Below are positions 1 through 12,585 of a stretch of DNA of 64,000 nt, in pieces. The notes under the pieces are model-generated. The model was not told where the DNA came from, did no database searches, and saw only the letters and a list, made by a program, of their open reading frames with translations. The stretch's first letter is position 1. Each line of letters opens with the position of its first letter. Source of the DNA: Limonium bicolor (taxonomy: Eukaryota; Streptophyta; Magnoliopsida; Caryophyllales; Plumbaginaceae); the NCBI GenBank assembly GCA_023374045.1, contig CM041782.1, positions 185,770,925 through 185,834,924 of the forward strand, read 5' to 3'. A program made the translations under genes and the position numbers.

Positions 1-253
1 GGGACATATCTAAGCCATGAACCGACTACAACTGTAGACATAAACGATTGCAGAACCTATAACTTATTGAGATGGAATTGGCAATAAAGGTGCCACTGAG
101 GGGGAGAAATACTACATTTCAGTAGACCGGAGAGCGAACCAACTGAGCTTACACCAATTGAAGGGAAGAAATAAATCACTTGACTATTGAGAATGGGAAC
201 TATAAACCCCTAGAATTCTGTAGGAGTGTTCCAAAGACACATGTAGCGAAAAG
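1..253. other. Unassigned left edge
   Basis: No feature is recognised. The stretch has no long reading frame and no match I can name. It abuts the TGTAACACCCC terminus at 254, so it may be the flank of the LTR fragment that starts there. Confidence 0.4.
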
Positions 254-753
254 TGTAACACCCCTAATCCTATTCCTATAATATAATCACAAGTCGTAGC
301 ATAACAAATATAATTCACAACGGAAAATAAACTAACTACCGTTGGTGTTACATGATGTTACCCACCCATGTGAGTAACAAGGCAACCTTACTCCCATCAG
401 TCAACTTCAACTCCCAGCCGCGGTGATGACCAGATACTGAGCAATCTTAAAGTTACAATCCAAATCCAAACCAAACAAATGAGCAACTAAACACATTACA
501 CCAGAAGCTCCATATTACAGTACATCATAAGACTAAAAGGGTACTTCATTAAAAATACATCAACTACCCAGTGTCCCGCTCTTCGGCGTCGTGTCTTCTT
601 TCAATAACCTGAAATGTTTGGCCCACTGAAGGGCTCAGCAAACTATATGCTGGTATGCTAAATGTAGTCTTAAATCATTTGGATCCCTTAAGTCGTTTAG
701 CCATCTTGATATTAGATTCATTACATACTGTACCGGTTTACAATAATAATAAC
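254..753 (-). mobile_element. LTR fragment of a Tekay-like element (G)
   Basis: The stretch begins with TGTAACACCCCTA, the same terminus as the LTRs of element B at 12586 and 40581. It keeps the same order of landmarks, namely a CGGAAATAAAC-like motif and a GGGTCAGCAA-like motif near its far end. Read on the minus strand this is an LTR 3' end (...GGGGTGTTACA). No primer-binding site follows on that side, so 254 is probably the outer edge of an insertion. Element D interrupts it at 754 and the rest is outside the window. Identity is inferred from layout, not from an alignment. Confidence 0.6.
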
Positions 754-937
754 TGTAATACCCCGAATTTTTGTAACCCTAATGGAAACCATAGTTCCAT
801 AGGAATTATTAGAGAACACAAGGAAACCCTAGTGGTCGGGAATCAACCAAGAAACCTTGGAGAAACCCTAATTCAGAAAGTTCCAAAAAAACACTGAAAT
901 TTTAGGGAGTTAAATAGAGTCCAAGAAGCCCCGGTCA
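754..937 (+). repeat. Element D 5' LTR, first piece
   Basis: This piece matches 53731-53914 of the D 3' LTR with scattered substitutions. Element A interrupts it directly after GGTCA (933-937). The LTR resumes at 48599 with a second GGTCA. Confidence 0.9.
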
Positions 938-3900
938 TGAAATACCCCAAACTAATAAAACATGGATTAAACATCTAATCACATTAATTAAGGCCTAAAC
1001 ATGCCTTAAAAGTAAATTGAGAACAACGATGGTCAACACAAAGCACGATATTGCACCCTTTGACTGTTTAGGGTAAATACATACCCAAATAAACTTCTTA
1101 GGACCTAAAACTTTGTCCTAAGCATATTAACACATAACTAAACATGTTACAATCATTGGACAACACTCCAACACAAGAACAAGCACAGCATCATTAACAA
1201 GGTATAGGGCAAAACTGTGCTCTAAAAACCTTAATGGTCTTATGACCTCTAAATGATATAAAATTGGATTCCTATGATCAATAATCATGTAAGGAACACA
1301 ACAAAACTGTTCTTAAAGAAAACTAAGCTCAGAAACACCTTGTGACACAAAATGTGCGCTAAAACGCCTTAAAGCACGTTTTATGTATGAGCTCTAAGAT
1401 ATTGACTTTTTGTCACTTTAAAGACTAGATTAAATTCTTTATATCATTTATGTGACATGATAGACCATAATATAAAGTCTAAATCAAAGTCTAAAAATAA
1501 AATCAAAATGGGTGATTTTGGGTCAATAGTACCCAAAAATAACATTTAATTACTTAACTTAAACTATGGTCAAATGTCATCCATTGACCAAGCCTTCCAT
1601 TTCTGCCTCATTTTCTGTCATTCTTACCCATTAGCAACCTAAATATCTAGTCAATCTAATGAATCATCATTTACTATTACATAAAGTAACATTAATTAAC
1701 TTAAAAGGCAAAACTAGTCTTCTTACCTCATATTCCTTCTTCCCAGCCGACTCCACTCATCCATACTCTCTCTTTTGCTCCTCCATTACCGTAGGAACTC
1801 ACCATATTCAGAGAAGAACACTTTGCTACCTAGGTAAGCTTATTAAGCCTTTATATGTTCATTCTCTTCACATTTCTTTCCTCTTTCCATGGAGCTAAGA
1901 AACAACCATTTCCATCCATAAATCTAGGTTGTTTTGGAGGCTAAAAGAAGGATGATTCTTGGCTGTAACAAGGGAAGGAGGTGGACAATTCTAAACTTGT
2001 TCTTAAGGTATAAAAATGTGCTTTAAGCACTTATCTCTTGATTCTCTTCAATTCCGGTTGGAAAGATTGATTCCCTAAGCTTATAATATTCAACTTAACA
2101 TACTTATTCAGTTTGTATATCAAGAGCTTCAAGGAATAGCCAAATCCATGCCAAAAACACAATTTAGGCATTTTAATCAAGGTAAAAATTAGCCATCTTC
2201 TAATCTAAGTTGTACCGGTTTTAAGCTTGGTTTTAGTAGCTCTTTTGATACTCTTTATCTTCTGTAAAAATAGGCCGAAGACAACTTTTGCTTGCCTTGG
2301 TATTCTAAGGTAAAATTTACCTTGAAAATGTACATTAAACACTTATTATGGTTAGCTCTTGCTTGGAGACTAATCATGCCTTAATTGCTGTTTAAAAACA
2401 TTTAAATAATGCTGTGGAAAATTTATCTCCAAACAGCCGTGGCCAAACAAGGCCTAAACTTGGCAAAAATTAGGTATAAATCACTTAAACCTACACTTGG
2501 TATATTAATATGTGTTTATACATATGTGTATATATGCCGTGAATGAATGAGGTTATTAAGGTCTTATTTTGACCTTAGGTGATTAAGGAATGGTTTAGTA
2601 AATTTTATAACTAATTAATTAACATAATTGTCTAATTTAAGACATTATATGGAAAATTGGTAAATATGGAAAAGATATGGGAGAGGCCGAGAGTTTAAAG
2701 CATTTTTGGGCATGTATGAGTAATTTATTTTATAAGCTAATGTTTGTAATAAGGCCATGTACTTTAGGCCATTTTATTTATGTATTTATAAGGTTTTAAT
2801 TAAGTTTAAGTAGCAAATATATATTACCGCAAGGAATTGGGGTATAAAGTGTAATTAAATTAAATTTGGGGGCTATATAATAATATAGCCGAAAATTAGA
2901 GGTTTAAATGAGTTTAAATGAAAATTATAAGATTTTATAAAGTTTTGGGGTTAAATGGTAATTTCTGAAAATAATGGGTACAAACCGTAATATATGGGAA
3001 TTAATGGTCAAGGAAATATTAAGGAGGTAGTCAACCTTGACCATATGGTAGGTTTTGACCAAATTAGATAAGTTAAATAACTTATTTAAGGTTTTATAAT
3101 AAGATAAGTATTAATTGTAAATTTTTATAACATATGTGGTAAATATGTTATTACCGAAAGTTAAGGGTGTAAAATGGTGTTATAAAGACCCATGGGCTAT
3201 TAGGAATTTTTAGGAATTTATTTGGTTGATTTTGGAATTAAAATAAACTATATGTGTATAATATATAGTTATTATGTCATTATGAGACTTTAGGTAAATA
3301 TATGGGGTGGAAATGTGAAATACCGAAAGTATATGGTTAGTAAGGGTAATTATAACCCTTGGGTATAATTTTGTGATTTTTAGAATTATATAAGTGTATT
3401 TAATAAGATATATGTATAATATATAGTTTTAATGATATTATGAAACTATATGTTATAATTGGGCCAAATGGCAATTATAGAAAGTGTGAGGGTTGAAAAA
3501 TAATATGGAACAGCATAGGGGTCTGTTCGCATATTAAGGAAAATATATAACCATAGGTTATATTTATATTAAGGTTTAAAATGTTATAATATATGATATA
3601 TATTACATAACATTATATATGTGGTCAAATTATAAATTTGGAAAGTTAAAGGGGTTGGAAATTTATTAAGAACAGAATAGGGTTTGTTCGGAATTTTACA
3701 AAATATAACCATAGGTTATACCATTTTATAAGTTAAAATGTTATATTATATGATATATATAATATGGTATTAATTATGGGGTGATTTTGTAAATAAAGGA
3801 AACTATGGATTATGGAAAAGAATAAGGTATAAATGTGTATGCCTATGCGGCAATATAATATAGTTTTGTATAATAACTATAGGTTATAAAGTATAGGAAA

Positions 3901-6265
3901 TAAAAATATCATATATATGATATTAGTATATGGTATAACATTACATAATGTTATGGGGTTAAAATGGAATTTAAATAAAATAAGGTGCTGTACCGAATTA
4001 TTAAAGATTGGAAAATGAATTTTAGACTATGGTCTACAATGTTATAATGTTATAACAATTATATGGTATAAATAAGATTTATAAACTAAGGTATTTATTG
4101 AATAGACCTCAGGAGTTGTAATTATACAACACAAATTGATGTTACATAATATTAGGATAATAATCTTCATATTCGTTGTATAACCATAATACCACTAATG
4201 AATAATCATCTAATAAGAGATGATAAAATGTAACATATAAGATAAGAGTTTTATAACTCATGAAACTTACCTAATTGGTAAATATCTACATATACAAGAA
4301 TAATGTATATAAGGATGACATATATTATGGTCTGAAACCATATAATATAATGGTGGTGGTTTTACATAAAAATAGTTACAAACTATAAGTTATAAGTTTT
4401 TGAATGGAAAATTAGTTACTAAAGATAATGGATTATATATTACAAATGTATTATAATTGATGGTGGAAAAATAATACAATATCATAAATAATGCATGCAT
4501 ACATGCAACTATAGGTTATATACCTAAGTTAAATGATGGATAAGGTTAAAGAAAAATACCGAATTAAACTTAACGGTCGAAACATTTTGACAAACGAGTT
4601 TTAGTACAAAGCCGACCGATTTAGAGAAACCCGTAACAATTAACTGTAGAATCCGGGGATGAACTGTCGGGGTTACTTGTTATTCGGAAATACCGGATGT
4701 AGTTAGTCATGGAGACTGACATATAGTTTATTACCGTTTAGATCATACTTCAGACGAAGGCGCTTGACGAGCTAGTGGTCTACACTGCGCATACCTTGGT
4801 CTAAGGTATACGGTATGTAAAGGGGTTTGATCCGAGTTGTCCTAAGGAATTCCTTGGGCTCGGATTTGGATGATATAACTTGTGTGATATGTGTATGTGA
4901 TTATGTGTTACTGCATTATTTATTTATGCACGAGCATCCTACGGGACTAATGCTACGTGGACTATAGATCGACTTGTATAAACATACATATACGTTATTG
5001 TGATGACATGACGGTTACTTAATATAATACCATTAGTATTAATATTAAGTATATGGTAACCTAAGTAAAACACATAGGAACGAGTCACGACATTGTCAGT
5101 CTCTAGAGCATGGATCTCGAACATGAATATGACCTAGATTACTTCTAGGTATGTGTGACCCATTGGGCAGCTAATTAATAAATTATATTCTCCATAAGAC
5201 TAAGTGCATATCTTAAACATTATGAGAGAGAGATGGTGTGAGTTGAGGTGAGGAATCCAGTGTAGTTTATGAACTACCTGGTTGGGCATTTGTGATCACT
5301 GAGGGGTCCCGATCGGGTTCCGCTCCAGGTTTATACCCAACGAGCCCTATTTGGATCGTGGGTCAGTGGCTACGGCCTTTATATGGACAGCTTACAAGGC
5401 AAAGTGAATAGTCAGGGGCCTCCGGACCTCTGGCGAAATGAGCACCTTTGTGTGTACGGGAGGTCTACTGTCCATGGTGAGGTTATTGGGTAGTCCTAAC
5501 TTGACGCCCAACTGGTAAATAAATAATTAAACATGGTTTGGATGGATGGGGCCTTGAAGGCCAATGTAAATTAAATATGGAAACCGTTCGCTACGGCGAT
5601 TGTACATTGTACATTATACTATTATTTCGATATGTTCGATTATATAACTATTGCTTGTGATATGGAATGAATGTTGGATTGGATGGATGGTTATGTATTT
5701 ATGAATGTTGGATTGGATGGATGGTTATGCATTTAAGCATGTATCTATAGTATTAATTATAATTGTAAAAATGGTAAAGCATGAAACCAATCTAATAATA
5801 AGATGGTTAAAATGACTAAGTGACCAATAGGGTCCAGGCCCGACATACTCAGCGTTTATCGCTGATACTACACTCATTGCAGGTTGATGATCAAGCCGAA
5901 GTGCGGGAACAGAGTAGTTAGGGATTACTTTAATTACCGCACATAGAGTTTGTTTGTATAACAATGTTGTACTGGAATTGTATTATGGTACGGTTATGTA
6001 TATTCGGGATTGGGTAGATGCTCACTTGTCGACGTTTATGGTTATGGACTTAGTATGATGTATAGGAATATTCTCGTTATCACACAGCGGTTAGCAGTTT
6101 ATTTATGTTGGTTGTTGGATATAGTTTGGCTTCGTTACTCGCATGGGCGAGTAATGGCCGGTGACACCCGAGTGATATTGTTGTTGTAATTGTTTCTTCC
6201 GCTGTAAGATGTTTTATTTATTGCTACGTGAGAGATTATTACGTGTTTAAGGAGAGGGGGTTACA
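938..6265 (+). repeat. Element A 5' LTR
   Basis: The LTR is AT-rich, begins TGAAATACCCC and ends GGGGGTTACA, four bases before the PBS. It aligns with 10723-12585 plus 44598-48598. It holds the empty site of element B (GTTTT, 2793-2797) and of the MITE (TA, 3069-3070). About 60 bp present in the 3' LTR near 46325 is missing near 4070. ORFs inside it are chance. Confidence 0.95.
5667..5734 (+). repeat. Tandem 34-bp duplication in the A LTR
   Basis: Two adjacent 34-bp units contain GTTGGATTGGATGGATGG and differ at one base. The same duplication occurs in the 3' LTR near 47994-48062, so it predates insertion of A. Confidence 0.85.
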
Positions 6266-6269
6266 AAAG

Positions 6270-6281
6270 TGGTATCAGAGC
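6270..6281 (+). promoter_or_regulatory. Element A primer-binding site
   Basis: TGGTATCAGAGC begins four bases after the LTR end. This is the common plant PBS complementary to the 3' end of initiator methionine tRNA. Confidence 0.9.
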
Positions 6282-6496
6282 GGAGTACCGCTCTGATGAC
6301 GAGAAAATAGGTTAAGACAGTGAGCTTAGGACTTGGGAAATTACGGGAAACGTTTGTGAGGTACGAGACGACTCGTCTGAAAAGATATTGTGTTTGGTAA
6401 CGCAAATTGCGTGATATGTTAGCCGTTAAGGCAATTCAATATCTACTGGTTGTGTACGGTAATTACTGAGTATTTATGTGACATACTGTACTACTG

Positions 6497-7793
6497 ATGT
6501 CTGGGGGAACTAGAGGGTGTGGTACCGGTAGAGGTAGGGGCGGTAACCCCGTGATTCCAGGAGTTGCAGAGACGATTGCTGCCGTTCTCACACAGCTTGG
6601 TACTCAGATTGGAGGAACACCAGCCCACCCGCCACAGCCCAAGGAGACGAACTGGCTGAAGTCAGTTACCGAGACCCGACCACCTACATATTCTAGGGAG
6701 CCAGACCCCGTAGCCTTAGAGTGTTTCATAGTTGAACATGAGAAGGCCTACGAAGCTTTGCAAGTACCTACCGACAAGAAGGTTGTCATTGCTGCTTTTC
6801 ATCTGAAGGATGCAGCCAGCGCTTGGTGGAAGTTGGTCAAGGACCATCACCTGGCTACGCCCGACTTTTCGTGGGCTGCCTTTGTCGAGTTGCTGAGGGG
6901 GAAGTACTACCCGGAATATCTCAAGCAGAAGAAGTGCCGAGAGTTCGAGACATTATCCCAGGGAGGTCTGACCGTGGATGAGTACTACGCTCGATTCATT
7001 GGTCTGCTGGACTTCATCCCCGGAGTTGATTACTCAGAGACCGTGAAGGTCAAGAAGTTCCGGGGGATTGTTGTTTCGCATCTAGATGGCGATGGGTGCT
7101 ACCCTCTATTCTACTATCCAGATATAAACATGAAAGCCATAAATTCTTTACTTACTACATTACCGATTAACTTTGTGAAAACTTACCAACGAGATTCCAG
7201 GAGTGTTACGATGCTGCCTCGAGGACGGAGCTAATGCTCCAGACTCGGAAAGCGACTCTCGGGACCAAGATGAGGAAGAACCCTGAGGGAGAGTCTGAGG
7301 GTGGAGGAGCATCTCCAAGCGATAGCCAGAAGAAGGGAAAGTAAGGACTTATCCCATTCTAAATTGTTTACCATATTAAATACCTTATGAATGCTGACCC
7401 GAAACCTTAAACAGGAAATTCTTCCAGAAGAAAGGGCAGCTGGGTCACCAGGGAGCGAAGGGGAAAGAGCCCGTCCTTCAGTTGACCGGCCCAGCTATAG
7501 ATGCTCAGCCTTTGAGATCTGCGCCTCCTAAGGGTGAGAACGCCTACCTCTTAAATTCAATTGTAACCTTAACCTTTATATCATCAGATTGTAACTTAAA
7601 CTAAATACTACCATCAGGCACCGGACAGCCCCAGTGCCATTTCTATTCCAAGCGTTGTGGGAAGGACCATCCTGGGGTCGACTACAGTGGCCGCAAAGTC
7701 GAGTGTCGGTGCTGCAAGAAAGAGGGCCACCGGGAGTTCGAGTGTTGGATGAACCCTGAGGGCCGTAATTACAGGCCACCAAGGAATACTTAG
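6497..7793 (+). pseudogene. gag: Degenerate gag of element A with introns
   Basis: This encodes capsid/nucleocapsid, which packages element RNA into cytoplasmic particles. The N-terminus is Gly/Arg-rich (MSGGTRGCGTGRGRGG). A retrotransposon gag domain follows, with the NWLKSVTETRPP and SAWWKLVKD motifs. The open stretch ends at 7234, but gag continues through intron-like gaps. One is 7122-7200, whose donor is now AT instead of GT. The others are GT-AG gaps at 7341-7414 and 7534-7617. Joining around the last two keeps one frame into two zinc knuckles; the first is damaged and the second is CRCCKKEGHREFEC (CX2CX4HX4C). The frame stops at 7791. One frameshift lies before the first gap. Gap positions 7122-7200 and 7534-7617 match B's gag, which supports real introns. 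B has no counterpart of 7341-7414. Confidence 0.85.
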
Positions 7794-10687
7794 AAGACCT
7801 CAGTTGGAGGATCTGGAGTACCACGAGGCGGTCAGGATGGCCAGACATCTACTGATGCTGGAGCCCAGAGGGCAAGGGAGTAGATAGAGCATGAGTACCC
7901 TGAACTCCATGAGACCGCTGATGGAAGACTTTTGCTTACCTTGTTATGTACTTACCTTGGATGTTAGACAGAGATATGTTGTAAATATGTGGGGGTGTGT
8001 CATTGACCACTCGCCTTTTGTGTATGACTTTTGAGACTAGTTGTGTGGACTCAATACGAGTGACCTTGGAAACTTGACAGATTATATATATATGAACAGA
8101 ATGTTAATGCTTACCTTATCATGTAGCCCATACTCAATGACGCAGGGTCAATGAGACTAGTAATTACTGAACCAAAATTTCCACCTGCATGGCGCACTTG
8201 CTATTGCAAGCGCTATGACAACCAAACTTCTTAAATTTCCATCTACCTTGTGCACTTGCCACAGCAAGTGCTGCAACTGCAACTACCACTAAATTTTAAT
8301 CTCTTATTTTATACCAAATTTTCATATCAACTTTTTCCATACAACCTTAAGATTAGAAATCTGTGAAACTTCGGGAAGATAGTAAGTCCAACCACTACAA
8401 CTGAAGAAACTATACAGCCACTGTAATGGTAAACCACACCAGTTTAAATTGTTCAAGGATTTTTAGACATGGCTTAATAGCCAAAAACCATCAGAGTATA
8501 CCCGCATGTGTAATGATAATCACTACTAGTGATGAATGTTTAGTCCTTATGGACAAGCATACCCTTTGTAGATGCACCACCGTCAGTGAGGATGGTTGCG
8601 AAGTGGAGAGCCAAGTTGCTCAAGCTATTATGCAATCTGCAATATATCCAATTAAACGGATGAGGGAACGAATATGAACTATGGATGAGATATGATCATG
8701 ATAAACAGGGAGGAAATGAATATGTGTTGTACTCAATGAGATCAAATTAGAAGAACCAATTTTGCTAAATATAGCACAGATTTTACTTACACCCGAGCTG
8801 AATAACGCCGGCTTATGGCACGAATTACCACTGATGCCACTAGGGCAATAGCACTTATAACAAGATAACCGATAACATGAACTAATAAACAACTAAAAGG
8901 ACATCCATCAAAAGGGAGATTGACAATAGAATACTTCACAATACCCGTGTGACAGACATTACCAGTTTACTAAATGAGACATGGGACGACCACACTCCGA
9001 TAGGAGCATGTGGGCCTGACAGACTTTTTTTTATGAGTTAGTCGGGTAAGTAGAAATGTATCAGTACGGTACCCCATGCATGTAGACAAGTAGTGTTAGG
9101 AACACGAGAAGTAGTCAACTCCATACTAAGGACAATGATGCAGATTACCTTGAAGGTGGATGAGAAGAGCCGCAGTTAAACCAACAGGCTAGACAAATAA
9201 AGGACCTTCAACGCAGAGCAGTAGACAGTATACAATGAAGACAAGGAACCTTTCAAGGACGTGAAACCGAAGGAAAGAACATGGAAACCCATTATGGATG
9301 ACTAATATGTAGAACCCTCATAAGGATCGAGCAAATTCTTTCAATCCAGAGGAAATCTACCAGATAATGTGAACCTAAACGGGTGACTACGCAATGATGA
9401 GAGACAAAGCTAATATACTAGCAGATACCTTAAGCAAGGAACAATAGACTTGGAATGTACCACTCACATGATAATTCGCTCATCTTATCTGTTTGACTCA
9501 TTAGATACTAGCTACTGAGAGTTTACGCCTCTGCACTCTGTAGGACTGAGTGTTTTAGTATTACACTTGTGCGGTTATTAATCTAGTGGGAATACAGAAA
9601 GATGCAATGGATATCAACATGAGTGTGTATCAAACAACTACAACAGTGTGTTACTAGGGAACAAAACCACCAGGAGACACGGATGACAAGCATTATCTCC
9701 GTGGACATGAAGGCTGGTACGTCTTAATATTACTAAGACAAGTGCAAAGAGCACTGAGTACTAACAATAGCCAATGTCTTATTATACCTCAAGCTGAATA
9801 TCAATGAGAGAGGACACACGCATGTACGCTAGTGATCCAAATGAGAGGATACACAGCAATGAAAAGAGGCAAATTGAGCCTATGTTCATGGGTCTGCACC
9901 TCATACGGAGCGAGTGGGCCCATTAGAATGAATTCGGGAGAGAGCACAAATAGATCAGTGCCTCACCCTTTATATATTGTGAAGCCCGGAAGGGCTACAG
10001 TCATACCCATCTCTCTTATATGAGGATAATCCACGAGTTGGAGAACTCTATGGGAGCCAAGTATCCAGCGCTCCTTGTTGAGCGGCTGTTGTATACTTGT
10101 GGGGTACGAGGGCGTATCCCTTTTTAAGGGGGGTAGAGCCTCTTGGCTGTGCACTTGTGTGCACTAAGTTTTGTTTGTTTCATATGCATGGCATACAGTG
10201 AATTGGTGGTATGCGGGGCATACGAGGTTTTGTTGGTTATGTTTGGTACGCTAGGCATACGTTGTTGGTTTGTTTGTGTGTGATGTGCACTTGTATGTAT
10301 GTATCTCATGAGATACATGTTGGAATGATGTATATACACCCATGGGTGTAGTACTTTTCTTATGCTACTTGTGATATATATATTTATATTGCTTTGTAGA
10401 ATGATTACATATGGTATCGCCTAGATATGAAATGAATCATTAGTTATGAAATGTGGAAGGATGGTATGTTATGGACACCTCGGGAGGTTGTCAGGGTTTG
10501 TAGAATTGATAGGAAAAATGGTGCTGATGGATCACCTCTATCCATATATGATTGAATTAACACCACAAAGTGACGGCTATGTGCTGTATAAGCACAATAC
10601 GATGTGTGTAGATGATATATCTCATAGATATACATTATGGGAATAATGGGTAGTTATATATTTATATACATACCTATTTGATTAAGC
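7794..10687 (+). other. Degenerate internal region of A; pol nearly erased
   Basis: No protease, reverse transcriptase or integrase motif is readable where pol should be. A vestige at 9413-9457 reads DKANILADTLSKEQ-stop, resembling the RNase H end [11 protein letters not shown] of element B. This is weak evidence of decayed pol. Two short inverted repeats lie at 8194-8213 and 8252-8271. A PPT-like module lies at 10102-10138. The remaining ORFs are short and unrecognised. Confidence 0.55.
10102..10138 (+). promoter_or_regulatory. Upstream hairpin-polypurine module of A
   Basis: Arm GGGTACG (10102-10108), loop AGGG and arm CGTATCC (10113-10119, one G-T pair) are followed by a T-run and AAGGGGGGTAGAG. 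It copies the terminal hairpin-PPT layout about 590 bp before the 3' LTR and matches a module of element B at 34567-34601. Confidence 0.7.
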
Positions 10688-10722
10688 GACTTCGAGACGA
10701 AGTCTTTTTAAGCGGGGTAGAT
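10688..10722 (+). promoter_or_regulatory. Element A hairpin and polypurine tract
   Basis: Perfect 7-bp arms GACTTCG (10688-10694) and CGAAGTC (10698-10704) flank loop AGA. A T-run and AAGCGGGGTAGAT follow directly before the 3' LTR. The polypurine tract primes plus-strand DNA synthesis. Confidence 0.8.
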
Positions 10723-12585
10723 TGAAATACCCCAAACTAATAAAACATGGATTAAAAATCTAATCACATTAATTAAGGCCTAAACATGCCTTAAAAGTCA
10801 ATTGAGAACAACGATGGTCAACACAAAGCAAGATATTGCACCCTTTGACTGTTTAGGGTAAATACATACCCAAATAAACTTCTTAGGACCTAAAACTTTG
10901 TCCTAAGCATATTAACACATAACTAAACATGTTACAATCATTGGACAACACTCCAACACAAAGAACAAGCATTTACATGCTTCAAGGTCAAGTAGGGAAA
11001 AAATGTGCTCTAAGAAACCTTAAAGGTCTTATGACCTCTAAATGATATAAAATTGGATTCCTATGATCAATAATCATGTAAGGAACACAACAAAACTGTT
11101 CTCAAAGAAAAATAAGCTCAGAACACCTTGTGACACAAAATGTGCGCTAAAACGCCTTAAAGCACGTTTTTGTGTATGAGGTCTAAGATATAGACTTTTT
11201 GTCACTTTAAAGACTAGATTACATTCTTTATATCATTTATGTGACATGATAGACCATATTATAAAGTCTAAATCAAAGTTTAAAAATAAAATCAAAATGG
11301 GTGATTTTGGGTGAATAGTACCCAAAAATAACATTTAATTACTTAACTTAAACTATGGTCAAATGTCATCCATTGACCAAGCCTTCCATTGCCGCCTCAT
11401 TTTCTGTCATTCTTACCCATTAGCAACCTAAATATCTAGCCAATCTAATGAATCATCATTTACTATTACATAAAGTAACATTAATTAACTTAAAAGGCAA
11501 AACTAGTTTTCTTACCTCATTATCCTTCTTCCCAACCGACTCCACTCAGCCATACTCTCTCTTTTGCTCCTCCATTACCATAGGAACTCACCATATTCAG
11601 AGAAGAACACTTTGCTACCTAGGTAAGCTTATTAAGCCTTTATATGTTCATTCTCTTCACATTTCTTTCCTCTTTCCATGGAGCTAAGCAACAACCATTT
11701 CCATCCATGAATCTAGGTTGTTTTGGAGGTTAAAATAAGGGTGATTCTCGGCTGTAACAAGGGAAGGAGGTGGAGAATTCTAAACTTGTTCTTAAGGTAT
11801 AAAAATGTGCTTTAAGCACTTATCTCTTGATTCTCTTCAATTCCGGTTGGAAAGCTTGATTCCCTAAGCTTATAATCTTCATATTAACATACTTATTCAG
11901 TTGGTATATCAAGAGCTTCAAGGAATAGCCAAATCCATGCCAAAATCACCATTTTAGGCATTTTAATCAAGGTAAAAATTAGCCATCTTCTAATCTAAGT
12001 TATACCGGTTTTAAGCTTGGTTTTAGTAGCTCTTTTGATGCTCTTTATCTTCTGTAAAAAGGCCGAAGACAACTTTTGCTTGCCTTGGTATTCTAAGGTT
12101 AAATTTACCTTGAAAATGTACATTAAACACTTATTATGGTTAGCTCTTGCTTGGAGACTAATCATGCCTTAATTGCTGTTTGAAACATGTAAATAATGCT
12201 GTGGAAATTTATCTCCAAACAGCCGTGGCCAAACAAGGCCTAAACTTGGCAAAAATAAGGTATAAATCACTTAAACCTACACTTGGTATATTAATATGTG
12301 TTTATACATATGTGTATATATATGCCGTGAGTGAATGAGGTTATTAAGGTCTTATTTTGACCTTAGGTGATTAAGGAATGGTTTAGTAAATTTTATAACT
12401 AATTAATTAACATAATTGTCAAATTTAAGACATTATGTGGAAAATTGGTAAATATGGAAAAGATATGGGAGAGGCCGAGAGTTTAAAGCATTTTTGGGCA
12501 TTTATGTGTAATTTATTTTATAAGATAATGTTTGTAATAAGGCCATGTACTTTAGGCCATTTTATTTATGTATTTATAAGGTTTT
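10723..12585 (+). repeat. Element A 3' LTR, first piece
   Basis: It begins TGAAATACCCCAAAC right after the polypurine tract and matches 938-2797. It is interrupted after GTTTT (12581-12585) by element B and resumes at 44598. Near 10969-11000 a block of about 30 bp is replaced relative to the 5' LTR (about 1187-1216). Confidence 0.93.

Noticed and set aside
6270..6281. tRNA gene at the TGGTATCAGAGC sites
   Set aside because: Only the short tRNA 3'-end complement is present, with no tRNA body. Its place beside LTR ends identifies a PBS.
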